Positions 17,704 through 26,234 of a stretch of DNA of 42,439 nucleotides are shown here, in pieces (the stretch's first letter is position 1; every line of letters starts with the position of its first letter). The notes below the pieces were generated by a model that saw only the letters and a list, made by a program, of their open reading frames with translations, had not been told where the DNA came from and made no database searches. The position numbers and the translations under genes are program-made. Origin of the DNA: Candidatus Caldatribacterium californiense OP9-cSCG (GTDB lineage Bacteria; Atribacterota; Atribacteria; Atribacterales; Caldatribacteriaceae); contig APKF01000063.1 of NCBI GenBank assembly GCA_000353875.1, forward strand, positions 1-42,439. Direction: 5' to 3'.

Positions 17704-18623
17704 AACGGAGCTGGAAGGTCTTCTACCTCATTCTTGGCTTTCTCATCGGTTTTGGCGTGCTCTTCGCCCTTGCACTCTTTGGGGTTCGAGCTCCGTTCCG
17801 ATGGACGGTCGTGAAAAAAGTCATGGGATATGTAGCTCCCGAGAACACCTGTATTCTCGTTGTGGGACAGGACAACATCAAACCCCTGCGGAGTGACACC
17901 ATCATCCTGGCCTTTGTGAACACCAAATCGGGAGAGGTACTCCTCCTTTCCGTCCCCAGGGATTCGCGGTTACTCATCCCGGGCGTTGGGTACGATAAGG
18001 CTAACCATGCATACGCCCGGGGAGGTATTGAACTCCTCAAAAAGACCCTTGAGGGAAGCCTTGGTATAGAAATTCCCTATTTTGTCGAGGTGAACTATGA
18101 GGCCTTTGAGAAGGTGGTGGACGCCCTGGGAGGCGTGGAGGTTGAAGTGGAGAAGCCGATGTACTATGTGGATCGTGCTCAGGGTCTTTTCATCAATCTC
18201 AGGCCGGGAAAGCAGGTACTCAACGGAGAGAAAGCCCTGCAGTACGTTCGCTTCCGTCATGACCCCCTGGGGGACATCGGCAGAATCAAGCGCCAGCAGG
18301 CTTTCCTTCAGGCACTCATCGCCAAAGCTCAGGATCCTTCAATACTTGCCCACCTTCCGGCGCTCTTTGAGAGCCTCAAGCAGGCTTTGCACACCAATAT
18401 CCCCCTTGAGAATATCCTGCAGCTTGCTCTGTGGTTTAAGGGTCTTGAGGAAAAAGCGGTCACCATGGACATTCTGCCGGGAGAGCCGGTTTACCTCAAT
18501 GGGTTGAGTTTCTGGGAACCCCAGCTCGATGTTGCCCGGGAGAAAATTCACGAATTCTTCGCCAGGGAGAGGAGTGGCGGTGAAGGTTCAGGAAAAAATC
18601 CGGAGGGTCAAGGAGGCTATTGA
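17700..18623 (+). CDS. LytR-CpsA-Psr family cell-wall ligase
   Basis: 307 residues from ATG 17700, which overlaps the yqeK stop. LCP proteins attach anionic glycopolymers to peptidoglycan outside the membrane. Seen: a short cytoplasmic start, one membrane helix (about residues 8-28), then the LCP domain with the conserved SVPRDSRL, KANHAYARGG, ALGGVEVEV and YVRFRHDPLGDIGRIKRQQ, holding the Arg and Asp residues that bind the polyprenyl pyrophosphate head. Its place between yqeK and rsfS is a known arrangement. Confidence 0.93.
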   Translation: MKRSWKVFYLILGFLIGFGVLFALALFGVRAPFRWTVVKKVMGYVAPENTCILVVGQDNIKPLRSDTIILAFVNTKSGEVLLLSVPRDSRLLIPGVGYDKANHAYARGGIELLKKTLEGSLGIEIPYFVEVNYEAFEKVVDALGGVEVEVEKPMYYVDRAQGLFINLRPGKQVLNGEKALQYVRFRHDPLGDIGRIKRQQAFLQALIAKAQDPSILAHLPALFESLKQALHTNIPLENILQLALWFKGLEEKAVTMDILPGEPVYLNGLSFWEPQLDVAREKIHEFFARERSGGEGSGKNPEGQGGY

Positions 18624-18954
18624 GCGGAAAAAGGCCTTTGACGTCACCATTCTGGACCTGCGAGGTCTTTTCCCTTTTTCAGACTACTGGGTTCTCTGCA
18701 GCGGTTCCTCTCCGATTCAGACCAGGGCCATTGCCGAGGAAATCCTCGAGCGCCTTGAGGAAGTGGGGGTTCGTCCTTTCCATGTGGAGGGAGAGGATAC
18801 CGGAGAGTGGATTCTCCTCGATTACGGGGAAATCATCGTCCATGTTTTTCGGCAAGAGGAGCGGGAATTCTATAATCTCGAGAAGCTCTGGCAAAGGGCC
18901 CGGGTGGTGTACTCGGAGCGCGACGGCCTTGACCTTCTCCATGAAATTGGTTGA
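18580..18954 (+). CDS. rsfS: ribosomal silencing factor RsfS
   Basis: 124 residues from GTG 18580 (GTG 18574 also possible). RsfS binds L14 on the 50S subunit and blocks subunit joining when nutrients are short. Motifs: KKAFDVTILDLRGL, FSDYWVLCSGSSPIQTRAIA and GEWILLDYGEIIVHVF, followed by REFYNLEKLW. Complete and of normal size. It starts inside the LCP gene's end; its TGA stop lies within the -35 box of the metK promoter. Confidence 0.95.
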   Translation: MKVQEKIRRVKEAIERKKAFDVTILDLRGLFPFSDYWVLCSGSSPIQTRAIAEEILERLEEVGVRPFHVEGEDTGEWILLDYGEIIVHVFRQEEREFYNLEKLWQRARVVYSERDGLDLLHEIG

Positions 18955-18979
18955 CTTTTTCAAGGGGGTGTGTTACCTT
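18951..18979 (+). promoter_or_regulatory. promoter for metK (extended -10)
   Basis: TTGACT at 18951-18956, a 17-base spacer, TACCTT at 18974-18979, with TG at 18971-18972. The -10 is only a partial match, but the -35, the spacer and the TGTGT before the -10 match the rplU and lysA promoters. The -35 overlaps the rsfS stop codon. Confidence 0.6.
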
Positions 18980-18989
18980 TATCCTTTGA

Positions 18990-19003
18990 TTTTCCCGGGA
19001 AAA
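18990..19003. repeat. 14-base palindrome in the metK leader
   Basis: TTTTCCCGGGAAAA is a perfect palindrome lying just after the predicted metK start of transcription and before the AAAGGAGGT ribosome site. It might be an operator for a dimeric repressor, but no regulator gene is nearby and chance cannot be excluded. The whole leader is too short for a SAM riboswitch. Confidence 0.35.
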
Positions 19004-19029
19004 CGGAGCGCGTGAAAGGAGGTAGCAGG

Positions 19030-20223
19030 ATGGCACGAAAGTACCAGATTACTTCTGAATCCGTCACCGAAGGTCACCCCGACAAAATCGCTGACCAGAT
19101 TTCCGACGCCATACTCGATGCCGTTCTCGCCGAGGACCCCTATGGTCGGGTGGCAGTGGAGACGCTTGTGGCTACAGGACTGGTGCTCGTTGCCGGTCAG
19201 ATGACGACAACGACCTACGTTGATATCCCCCGTATTGCCCGGAATACCATACGGGACATCGGGTATACCCGGGCTAAATACGGTTTTGATTTCGAGACCT
19301 GCGCGGTGCTCACGGCCATCGATGAGCAATCGCCGGATATCGCCCTCGGGGTGAACCGCTCCCTGGAAGTCAAGATGGGCGAAGAAGTGGAAGATGAAGA
19401 GCTCTCTCTTGGAGCCGGAGACCAGGGGATGATGTACGGGTATGCCTGTAACGAAACTCCGGAGCTCATGCCTTTTCCTATTGCCATGGCTCATGCCCTG
19501 GCCTTTCGTTTGGCCGAGGTTCGCAAGAAAGGAGTTCTCCCATACCTTCGTCCCGACGGGAAGACCCAGGTGACGGTGGATTACGAGGACGATCGTCCCG
19601 TACGCATTGACACCATCATCGTTTCCGCCCAGCACCATCCTGATATCTCCCTTGAAACGCTTCGGGAGGACATTATTGAACACGTCATTCGTCCGGTGAT
19701 CCCTCCCGAGTTCCTTGACTCCCGCACCCGGATCCTTGTGAACCCCACGGGGAGGTTCGTCATTGGCGGTCCCCAGGGGGATACAGGGCTTACCGGACGG
19801 AAGATCATCGTGGATACCTACGGGGGAGTTGGCAGGCACGGTGGAGGATGTTTTTCCGGTAAGGATCCTACCAAGGTCGACCGCTCGGGGAGTTACGCGG
19901 CGCGATACGTGGCAAAGAACATTGTTGCTGCTGGCTTTGCAGATCGCTGTGAGTTCCAGATTGCTTACGCCATAGGTGTTGCCCGACCCGTCTCGATGGC
20001 CGTCAATACCTTTGGAACGGGGAAAATCCCCGACGAGAGGATTCTCGAGATTGTCAGGGAAGTTTTTGACCTTCGTCCTGGGGCCATCATCAAGAATCTC
20101 AAACTCCGCCGGCCCATTTACAAAAAGACTGCCGTGTATGGCCACTTTGGACGGAACGACCCGGATTTCAGCTGGGAGAAAACCGACAAGGTCGAGATTC
20201 TCCGAGATTTGGCGGGATTCTGA
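19030..20223 (+). CDS. metK: S-adenosylmethionine synthetase
   Basis: 397 residues from ATG 19030, after AAAGGAGGT at 19016-19024. Makes S-adenosylmethionine from methionine and ATP. All family motifs are present: [69 protein letters not shown]. Full length. It is followed by ahcY after 17 bases, pairing synthesis of the methyl donor with clearance of its product; the radical SAM enzymes upstream also consume this product. Confidence 0.98.
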   Translation: MARKYQITSESVTEGHPDKIADQISDAILDAVLAEDPYGRVAVETLVATGLVLVAGQMTTTTYVDIPRIARNTIRDIGYTRAKYGFDFETCAVLTAIDEQSPDIALGVNRSLEVKMGEEVEDEELSLGAGDQGMMYGYACNETPELMPFPIAMAHALAFRLAEVRKKGVLPYLRPDGKTQVTVDYEDDRPVRIDTIIVSAQHHPDISLETLREDIIEHVIRPVIPPEFLDSRTRILVNPTGRFVIGGPQGDTGLTGRKIIVDTYGGVGRHGGGCFSGKDPTKVDRSGSYAARYVAKNIVAAGFADRCEFQIAYAIGVARPVSMAVNTFGTGKIPDERILEIVREVFDLRPGAIIKNLKLRRPIYKKTAVYGHFGRNDPDFSWEKTDKVEILRDLAGF

Positions 20224-20240
20224 GGGGAAGGAGCCTGGAT

Positions 20241-21497
20241 ATGACCTATCACGTGCGGGATCTGGGATTGGCTCTTCTTGGGAGGCAAAAGATTGACTGG
20301 GCTTTCAGGGAGATGCCTGTTCTTCGGGAAATCGCCACCCGGTGGCGCACATCCCGTCCTCTCCGGGGTATACGGGTAGGCGCCTGCCTCCATGTGACTG
20401 CTGAAACGGCGGTTCTTGCCATCACCCTGAAGGAGGGTGGAGCAGAGGTTTTCCTCTGTGCCTCAAATCCCTTAAGTACCCAGGATGACGTGGCGGCAGC
20501 TCTCGTCCAGGACTTTGGCATTGCTGTCTTTGCGCTCCGCGGAGAGGACAGAACCACCTATTACGACCACATAGAACGTGTGCTGGATGCTCAACCTCAT
20601 ATCACCATGGATGATGGTGCAGACCTCATCTCGACGGCCCATAAAAGGGGTGGTGCCACGCTCAGTGGAATTCTGGGAGGAACCGAGGAGACAACCACGG
20701 GTGTTATCCGGCTCCGGAGTCTCGCCCAGAGTGGACAGCTGGCCTATCCCGTTATTGCGGTGAATGATGCTGATACCAAGCACATGTTCGACAACCGTTA
20801 CGGAACAGGACAGAGTACCATAGAGGGGATTCTCAGGGCAACGCACCTGCTTCTTGCGGGGAAGCGGTTTGTGGTTGTGGGGTATGGATGGTGTGGTCGT
20901 GGCATCGCTCTTCGAGCGCGAGGTATGGGAGCGAGAGTTGCTGTGGTTGAGGTTCATCCCGTGCGAGCCCTGGAAGCCCTTATGGACGGCCACGAAGTCA
21001 TGTCCATGAGTGAGGCCGCTTCCTGGGGTGAAGTCTTCGTTACCGCCACTGGAAATGTTGCGGTGATTCGAAAGGAGCACTTTCTCCTTATGAAGGATGG
21101 GGCGGTTCTGGCCAACGCCGGCCACTTTAACGTTGAAATCGACATCGAGGGCCTTGAGGAACTCAGTGTGGCCAAGCGTGTGGTTCGACCAATGGTGGAA
21201 GAATACACACTGCGGGACGGAAAGAAACTGTACCTCCTTGGGGAGGGCCGGCTTGTGAACCTGGCATGTGCTGAGGGTCATCCCTCATCGGTCATGGACA
21301 TGAGTTTTGCCAACCAGGCGCTTTCCGTGGCGTACCTTGTGCAGCACGCATCAAACCTTGAAAGAAGAGTATACCGGGTGCCTCAGGAAATCGACGAGGA
21401 GGTTGCCCGCCTGAAGCTTTCCGCGCTTGGTGTGCAGCTTGAAGAGATGACCCCCCGCCAGCGGGCCTATCTGACCTCGTGGCAGGAGGGCACCTGA
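20241..21497 (+). CDS. ahcY: adenosylhomocysteinase
   Basis: 418 residues, the shorter form typical of thermophiles and archaea, lacking the roughly 40-residue insert of many bacterial enzymes. Reversibly splits S-adenosylhomocysteine into adenosine and homocysteine using bound NAD. Seen: N-terminal substrate region with [10 protein letters not shown] and [21 protein letters not shown], the NAD-binding [29 protein letters not shown], and the C-terminal [16 protein letters not shown]. Start ATG 20241 follows AAGGAG. Confidence 0.96.
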   Translation: MTYHVRDLGLALLGRQKIDWAFREMPVLREIATRWRTSRPLRGIRVGACLHVTAETAVLAITLKEGGAEVFLCASNPLSTQDDVAAALVQDFGIAVFALRGEDRTTYYDHIERVLDAQPHITMDDGADLISTAHKRGGATLSGILGGTEETTTGVIRLRSLAQSGQLAYPVIAVNDADTKHMFDNRYGTGQSTIEGILRATHLLLAGKRFVVVGYGWCGRGIALRARGMGARVAVVEVHPVRALEALMDGHEVMSMSEAASWGEVFVTATGNVAVIRKEHFLLMKDGAVLANAGHFNVEIDIEGLEELSVAKRVVRPMVEEYTLRDGKKLYLLGEGRLVNLACAEGHPSSVMDMSFANQALSVAYLVQHASNLERRVYRVPQEIDEEVARLKLSALGVQLEEMTPRQRAYLTSWQEGT

Positions 21498-21506
21498 AAA
21501 GGGGAA

Positions 21507-21552
21507 TCCCTGCTTCATCCTTCTCTGGATGAAGCCATAGTCCGAAGGGAGG
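21507..21552 (+). promoter_or_regulatory. probable S6:S18-binding leader of rpsF
   Basis: A perfect 9-base hairpin GCTTCATCC (21512-21520) / GGATGAAGC (21527-21535) with a TTCTCT loop, closed below by TCCCT (21507-21511) pairing with AGGGA (21546-21550). The unpaired 3' strand between the helices, 21536-21545, contains CCG at 21542-21544. A CCG in an asymmetric loop between two helices is the known design of the rpsF leader that binds the S6:S18 complex. The lower helix overlaps the GGAGG ribosome site (21548-21552), so binding could block translation. Both S6 and S18 are encoded just downstream. There is no U run, so it is not an intrinsic terminator. Confidence 0.6.
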
Positions 21553-21562
21553 AGATACGACC

Positions 21563-21943
21563 ATGCAGGAGTACGAACTGGGAGTTGTCATTCGACCGAC
21601 CCTTGCCGAAGACAGCGTCCAGAGCATTGTGGAGAAACTGAAAAACACCATCCTGGACCAGGGTGGCGTGGTGAATGCCGTGGATTTCTGGGGGAAGCGT
21701 AAACTTGCCTATCCTATTGAAAAGCAGAGGGAAGGTTACTACGTCTTCCTTCGCTTTGCGATTTCCCCCAAAAACGTCGCCGAGGTGTCCCGGGTTGCCC
21801 GGTACACCGAAGATATCCTCCGCCATATCCTGGTGAAAGAGGAAAAGGCGCGTTCTGAGGAGAAACCTCAAATGCCCAAGGAGACGGAAGCCCAGGCCCT
21901 GACGGGCGGAAAGGAGACGAATGTCCCGACCCAGTCTGAATAA
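21563..21943 (+). CDS. rpsF: 30S ribosomal protein S6
   Basis: 126 residues: the S6 core (YELGVVIRPTLAEDSVQSIV, VDFWGKRKLAYPIEKQREGYY, YTEDILRHILVKEE) plus an acidic, Pro/Thr/Glu-rich tail of about 25 residues, a common S6 feature. Binds 16S rRNA as a pair with S18. First of the rpsF-ssb-rpsR set, with ATG 21563 after GGAGG. Overlaps ssb by 23 bases. Confidence 0.97.
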   Translation: MQEYELGVVIRPTLAEDSVQSIVEKLKNTILDQGGVVNAVDFWGKRKLAYPIEKQREGYYVFLRFAISPKNVAEVSRVARYTEDILRHILVKEEKARSEEKPQMPKETEAQALTGGKETNVPTQSE

Positions 21944-22288
21944 GGTTTTTCTCATAGGTTTTCTCACCCAGAGCCCGGTGGTCCGGTATGCACCCAACGG
22001 GACCCCGGTAACGAGCTTTCCTCTTGCCGTTTCGCGAGGGGTGAGCAGTGAGGACAACCGGGAGTATTTCGACTACCTCTACATCGTTGCCTGGAGGATC
22101 TGGCACTTTTTTGCGGGGAAAACCTGAAACGTGGGGACTGGGTCTTTGTGGAAGGAAGGGTCCAGGTGCGGACTTTTGAAGACCAGGGAGGCCAGAAGCG
22201 AAAATCGTATGAAATCGTGGCCTCTGAAGTGAAGCGCCTTACGGGATGTTCACCGGTGGTTGAAGAGAAACACTTTGAATTTTTCTGA
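21921..22288 (+). CDS. ssb: single-stranded DNA-binding protein, frameshifted near 22092
   Basis: From ATG 21921 the frame reads a normal SSB OB-fold start (NKVFLIGFLTQSPVVRYAPN, then YFDYLYIVAW) but then ends at 22127. The next frame continues the domain (LALFCGENLKRGDWVFVEGR to the TGA at 22286-22288). Adding one G where the sequence reads TGGAGG (about 22090-22095) gives the expected AWEDLALFCGENL, so one base seems missing. The restored protein is about 122 residues, short for SSB, and lacks the usual acidic DDxPF-type tail, ending instead in EEKHFEFF. SSB is essential and the gene sits intact in context between S6 and S18, so I read this as a sequence error. Confidence 0.85.
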
Positions 22289-22302
22289 GAGGAGGATAAG
22301 AA

Positions 22303-22554
22303 GTGGCGGTAGAACGTGAGGAACGTGTTGCCAGGAAGAGGTTTTTCCGGAAGAAGAAAAAAGTCTGCATCTTCTGTTTGGGGAAGGCCCACATCGACTA
22401 CAAAGATGTAGAAACACTCCAGAGGTTTCTGAGTGAGCGGGGAAAGATTATCCCTCGCCGCATCAGCGGAAACTGTGCAAAGCACCAGAGGAGACTCGCT
22501 CAGGCCATAAAGCGAGCGCGGGAGATGGCTCTTCTGCCGTATATCATTGAGTAA
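22303..22554 (+). CDS. rpsR: 30S ribosomal protein S18 (Cys-bearing form)
   Basis: 83 residues. Partner of S6 on the 30S platform. It carries CIFC and a later CAKH, the zinc-binding form of S18, with the conserved [19 protein letters not shown] and [23 protein letters not shown] start at 22303 after AGAGGAGG at 22288-22295. No second copy of S18 is visible here. Confidence 0.97.
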   Translation: MAVEREERVARKRFFRKKKKVCIFCLGKAHIDYKDVETLQRFLSERGKIIPRRISGNCAKHQRRLAQAIKRAREMALLPYIIE

Positions 22555-22563
22555 CCTCGATGT

Positions 22564-23469
22564 ATGAGGAATGTTCGCTCAACCGTTGAGGGTGCCTTTT
22601 TTGCCGCCCTCACGGTCATTCTCTACCTTGCTTCCATTTACCTTCCCGTTCTGGGGATTCTGGTGAGTTTTTTGTGTCCTTTGCCGGTGATGTTTCTTGT
22701 GATCCGGTGGGACGCACGTTTGGGGATACTGGCTTCCTGTGTGGCCAGTATCTTGGTTTTTGCCCTTGCGGGGCTTTTGCAGGCGGTGACGTGTCTTTTA
22801 GGGTTTTCCCTTCTAGGCATCGCCATGGGCCTAACAGTGAAAAGGGGGTACGATCTTCCTGGAATCATCCTCATCAATACCCTTGTTTCTCTACTTTCAA
22901 AGTTTGCCCTCCTTGGCGTTGCCCTCCTTGCTACGGGAAAAAATCCGCTTACTGAAAATCTCCTCCTCCTTGAGGAGGCAGTGCGGAAGACACCTTGGGT
23001 TAGCCAGAATCTCCCTGGCACGGGGGACTTTGTGAGCCTTGTCAAGCTCGTGATGCCCGCTCTCCTTATCGTGGCGTCGCTCTTTGATACAGGGTGCAAC
23101 TTCCTCCTTGGGCGGTGGATTGGGAAGAGAATCGGCCTTTCCTTTCCTGATGTTCCTCCCTTTTCTGAGTGGCGACTGCCGAGATCTGTTTTTTGGGCCT
23201 TTGTTCTAGGGTGGGTGTTCATTCTCTTCGGGGGAACCTCTTTTCTTGGGAGGATTGGAGTGAACGTCCAGGTTGTGACGCAACTCCTTTTCCTTCTTGA
23301 GGGGCTTTCTCTGGTATACTATTTTCTGGGGAAGTACATTCGCTCCAGAGTAGTTCGGGTTGCCGTTCTCGTCTTCTTGCTTTTCCAGCCGCTGTTCTCT
23401 TTCCTCCTCAGCTGGCTGGGGGTATTTGACGTCTTCTTTGATTTCCGGAAATTGAGCTCGAAGCGGTGA
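22564..23469 (+). CDS. YybS-like (DUF2232) multi-pass membrane protein
   Basis: 301 residues with about eight membrane segments, strongly hydrophobic throughout. Size, the N-terminal pattern and the position between rpsR and rplI match the DUF2232/YybS family of Firmicutes, whose function is unknown (transporter-like or a substrate-binding membrane component has been suggested). No catalytic motif is visible. ATG 22564 has no clear ribosome site, so translation may depend on rpsR. Call rests on topology and synteny, so moderately sure. Confidence 0.75.
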   Translation: MRNVRSTVEGAFFAALTVILYLASIYLPVLGILVSFLCPLPVMFLVIRWDARLGILASCVASILVFALAGLLQAVTCLLGFSLLGIAMGLTVKRGYDLPGIILINTLVSLLSKFALLGVALLATGKNPLTENLLLLEEAVRKTPWVSQNLPGTGDFVSLVKLVMPALLIVASLFDTGCNFLLGRWIGKRIGLSFPDVPPFSEWRLPRSVFWAFVLGWVFILFGGTSFLGRIGVNVQVVTQLLFLLEGLSLVYYFLGKYIRSRVVRVAVLVFLLFQPLFSFLLSWLGVFDVFFDFRKLSSKR

Positions 23470-23483
23470 AGGAGGTTGAGAGC

Positions 23484-23963
23484 ATGAAGGTTATCCTTCT
23501 GCAGGACGTGGAAAACCTTGGGAAAGAGGGTGACGTGGTTGAGGTTCGACGGGGGTACGCCCGCAATTACCTGTTGCCGAGGAAGCTCGCCGTTTTAGCT
23601 ACGGAGGCGAGTATTTCTCAGATTGAGGCCATCCGCCGCAAGAAAGCGATGACAGAAGAGAAAGAACTTCAGGAGGCCCAGGCTCTCAAGAAGCTCCTCG
23701 ATGGCATGGTTCTCGAATTCCGGAAGAAAGCCGGTGAGACGGGGAAGCTCTACGGTTCCCTGACCTCAAAGGAGATTGCCGAACGCATCACTCAGGAGAT
23801 CAGGAGGGAATTCGACCGAAAGCACGTTGACCTTGAGGAGCCTATCAAGGACCTTGGGGAACACAGGGTGAGAGTGAATCTTGGGCGGGGTGTAACGGCG
23901 ACCCTCACGGTGAAAGTTCTCCCGGAAGAAACTGGCGGCGAGGTGTCGGCTTCTGGGCATTGA
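23484..23963 (+). CDS. rplI: 50S ribosomal protein L9
   Basis: 159 residues from ATG 23484, 8 bases after GGAGG (23471-23475); an in-frame GTG at 23466 would lie in the previous gene. Two-domain L9: N-terminal MKVILLQDVENLGKEGDVVEV and GYARNYLLPRKLA, a long charged connecting helix, and a C-terminal rRNA-binding domain with KLYGSLTSKEIAE. A short Gly/Glu/Ser tail of about ten residues follows. The rpsF-ssb-rpsR-rplI-dnaB order is classical. Confidence 0.97.
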   Translation: MKVILLQDVENLGKEGDVVEVRRGYARNYLLPRKLAVLATEASISQIEAIRRKKAMTEEKELQEAQALKKLLDGMVLEFRKKAGETGKLYGSLTSKEIAERITQEIRREFDRKHVDLEEPIKDLGEHRVRVNLGRGVTATLTVKVLPEETGGEVSASGH

Positions 23964-25294
23964 TCGCATTCCTCCACACAGTGTTGAAGCCGAGCAGGCA
24001 ACGCTGGGATCGATGCTCCTTGACCGGGAAGCCCTCCTGAAGGCGCTTGAAATCCTGCGCCCTGAGGACTTTTACTACGAGGCGCACCGGATCATTTTCG
24101 AGAGCATGGCCGAGCTCTTTGATGAGGACAAAGTCTGCGATCTGGTGACCCTGGCTGAGAAGCTCAGGCAGAAGGGGAAACTCGAAAGTGTTGGCGGTAT
24201 GGAGTACCTGGCCCAGCTGGTCAACGTTGTTCCAACGGCGGCGAACGTCGAGTACTACGCCCACATCGTGGAGGAGAAGTCCCTTATTCGATCGCTCATT
24301 CAGCTGTGCACGCGCATCATCCGGGAGAGTTACGAAGCCAGACTCGAAGCAAGCGAACTCCTCGATCAGGCCCAGAATCTCATTCTCCAGCTTTCCCAGA
24401 AGCGAATTCGTTCTGACTTTGTTCCTCTCAAAGAGGTGGTCAATGAGGCATTTGACCGCATTACCGAGCTTTACCATCGCGACGAGCACGTCACGGGCGT
24501 TCCTTCAGGATTCGTCGACCTTGATGTCCTCACCGCGGGTTTCCAGCCCTCTGATTTCATCGTCGTGGCTGCTCGTCCGGGCATGGGGAAAACGAGCTTC
24601 TGTCTGAACGTTGCTCAGTACGTCGGTGTGGAGAAGAAAATCCCCGTGGCCATTTTCAGCCTCGAGATGTCAAAGGACCAGATTGCCCAGCGCATGCTCT
24701 GCAGCGAGGCTCGCATTGACGCAGGGAGAGTGCGGAAGGGGTTCCTTACAGAAAGGGACTGGCCTCAACTGGCTCACGCGGCGGGGAGGCTTGCCGAGGC
24801 CCCCGATTTTCATCGACGATACCCCGAGCATATCGGTGCTCGAGCTCCGGGCGAAGGCCCGCCGTCTCAAGGCCGAGAAGAACCTCGGTCTTGTTATTAT
24901 CGATTATCTCCAGCTCATGAAGGGTTACGGCCGTTCCGAGAACCGTCAGCAGGAGATTTCCGAGATTTCCCGTTCCCTGAAGGCCATGGCGAGGGAGCTC
25001 AATATCCCCGTTATCGCCGTTTCCCAGCTGAGTCGTGCTGTGGAGCAGCGGAGCCCAAAGCGACCCCAGCTTTCCGACCTGAGGGAAAGCGGTGCCATTG
25101 AACAGGATGCGGACCTTGTCATTCTCATCTATCGGGAGGATTACTACAACCCGAATACGTCGAAAAAGAACATTGCCGAGGTCATCGTGGCCAAGCAGCG
25201 GAACGGTCCTGTGGGGACGGTTGAACTCCTCTTCCAGAAAGATTTCGCCCGCTTCGAGAATCTTGCCCGTCGGGTACCGGAACCATCGCTGTGA
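23953..25294 (+). CDS. dnaB: replicative DNA helicase DnaB, frameshifted at 24800-24804
   Basis: Restored length is about 446 residues. Hexameric helicase of the replication fork. N-terminal domain begins [20 protein letters not shown]; the helicase domain has the Walker [10 protein letters not shown], Walker [11 protein letters not shown] and [20 protein letters not shown]. The frame breaks at a run of five C (24800-24804); four C would give [14 protein letters not shown] and restore the protein, so an extra base is likely. No ATG, GTG or TTG lies in frame before the conserved IDRIPPHS; a CTG at 23953 is 7 bases after GAGGTG, or ATT at 23959 could serve. The first standard start (ATG 24013) would remove conserved residues. 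Confidence 0.88.
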
Positions 25295-25311
25295 GGAAGG
25301 GAAGTGAATCC

Positions 25312-26172
25312 ATGAGCCGGCTCATCATTTACCGGAGGCCTGTGCTTCAGGATCCTGTTCTTATTGTGGGTTTCACTGGCTGGATGGATGGTGGGAGCGT
25401 CTCTACCGGGACGGTGATGTACCTCAGGGACAAACTGCAGGCGGAGATCCTGGCCCAGATTGAGCCGTACGATTTTTACATTTTCAACCTCCCTGGGAGC
25501 ATGGAAGAGGTAGCTCAGTTCCGTCCCTATACCCTTATCCGTGAGGGCCTAGTGCGGGAATTCCGCTATCCCCAGAACCACTTTTTCTGCGCCGACGGGA
25601 AAAACGTCGTGCTTTTCTTCGGTAAGGAACCGAACATCCGGTGGCGGGAGTACGTTGACGACGTGTTCCTGCTCCTCAAGGAGTTCGGAGTCCGGCGGGT
25701 GGTTTTCGTGGGGAGCGTCAGCGGCCTCACCCCTCATACCCGGGAACCCCGGGTCTACTGTTCCGTCTCCGATGAGGCCCTGAAGGAGAAGCTCCTTCCC
25801 TACGGAGTCCGCTTCAGCAACTACGAAGGTCCAGCGAGCATCACGACGCTCATGACGGTCACGGCAAGGACGAAAGGTGTGGAGATGGTGAACATCGTCG
25901 TCGAAATCCCCATGTATGTTCAGGCCACGAATCCAAAAGGCATCCGGGCAGCGCTCCGTGTGCTTTTGCCCTTTGCCGGACTTTCTCTTTCCCTTGACGA
26001 CCTTGATGCCCTCTGCGACGAGTTCGAAAAAAACATCGATAAGCTCGTCGCCGACCGTCCCGAGCTTGCTGACCAGATTCGAAAGCTCGAGGAGAACTAC
26101 GACCAGGAAATTCTTGGGGACGAAGAGAGCTTTCGGGAATGGCTTAGAAGACACGGAATCGACAAGCTGTAA
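25312..26172 (+). CDS. PAC2 family protein (proteasome-assembly-chaperone-like)
   Basis: 286 residues. PAC2-fold proteins are widespread in archaea and some bacteria; in eukaryotes the fold serves in proteasome assembly, but the bacterial role is unknown. Family parts seen: VLIVGFTGWMDGGSVSTG at the start, VVFVGSVSGLTPHTREP in the middle, and YEGPASITTLMT followed by VEIPMYVQATNPKGIRAAL. A helical, charged C-terminal tail of about 60 residues follows. ATG 25312 has AGGAAGGGAAG before it. It is the last gene before the lysA promoter. No proteasome genes are in view. Confidence 0.85.
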   Translation: MSRLIIYRRPVLQDPVLIVGFTGWMDGGSVSTGTVMYLRDKLQAEILAQIEPYDFYIFNLPGSMEEVAQFRPYTLIREGLVREFRYPQNHFFCADGKNVVLFFGKEPNIRWREYVDDVFLLLKEFGVRRVVFVGSVSGLTPHTREPRVYCSVSDEALKEKLLPYGVRFSNYEGPASITTLMTVTARTKGVEMVNIVVEIPMYVQATNPKGIRAALRVLLPFAGLSLSLDDLDALCDEFEKNIDKLVADRPELADQIRKLEENYDQEILGDEESFREWLRRHGIDKL

Positions 26173-26179
26173 AACCTCG

Positions 26180-26208
26180 TTGACAGAAACGGTTCCTTGT
26201 GTTAATAA
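26180..26208 (+). promoter_or_regulatory. promoter for the lysA operon (extended -10)
   Basis: Consensus TTGACA at 26180-26185, a 17-base spacer, TAATAA at 26203-26208 and TG at 26200-26201. It lies 8 bases after the PAC2 stop and 26 bases before the lysA ATG, so no lysine riboswitch fits between. Same TTGAC...TGTGTTA pattern as the metK promoter. Confidence 0.75.
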
Positions 26209-26234
26209 AACCAAAAAGTTTCTGGAGGCAGACG

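Noticed and set aside
18955-19029. SAM riboswitch before metK
   Set aside because: Only about 50 bases lie between the predicted start of transcription and the metK ATG; no SAM riboswitch core can be drawn.
26173-26234. Lysine riboswitch before lysA
   Set aside because: The leader after the promoter is about 25 bases, far too short.
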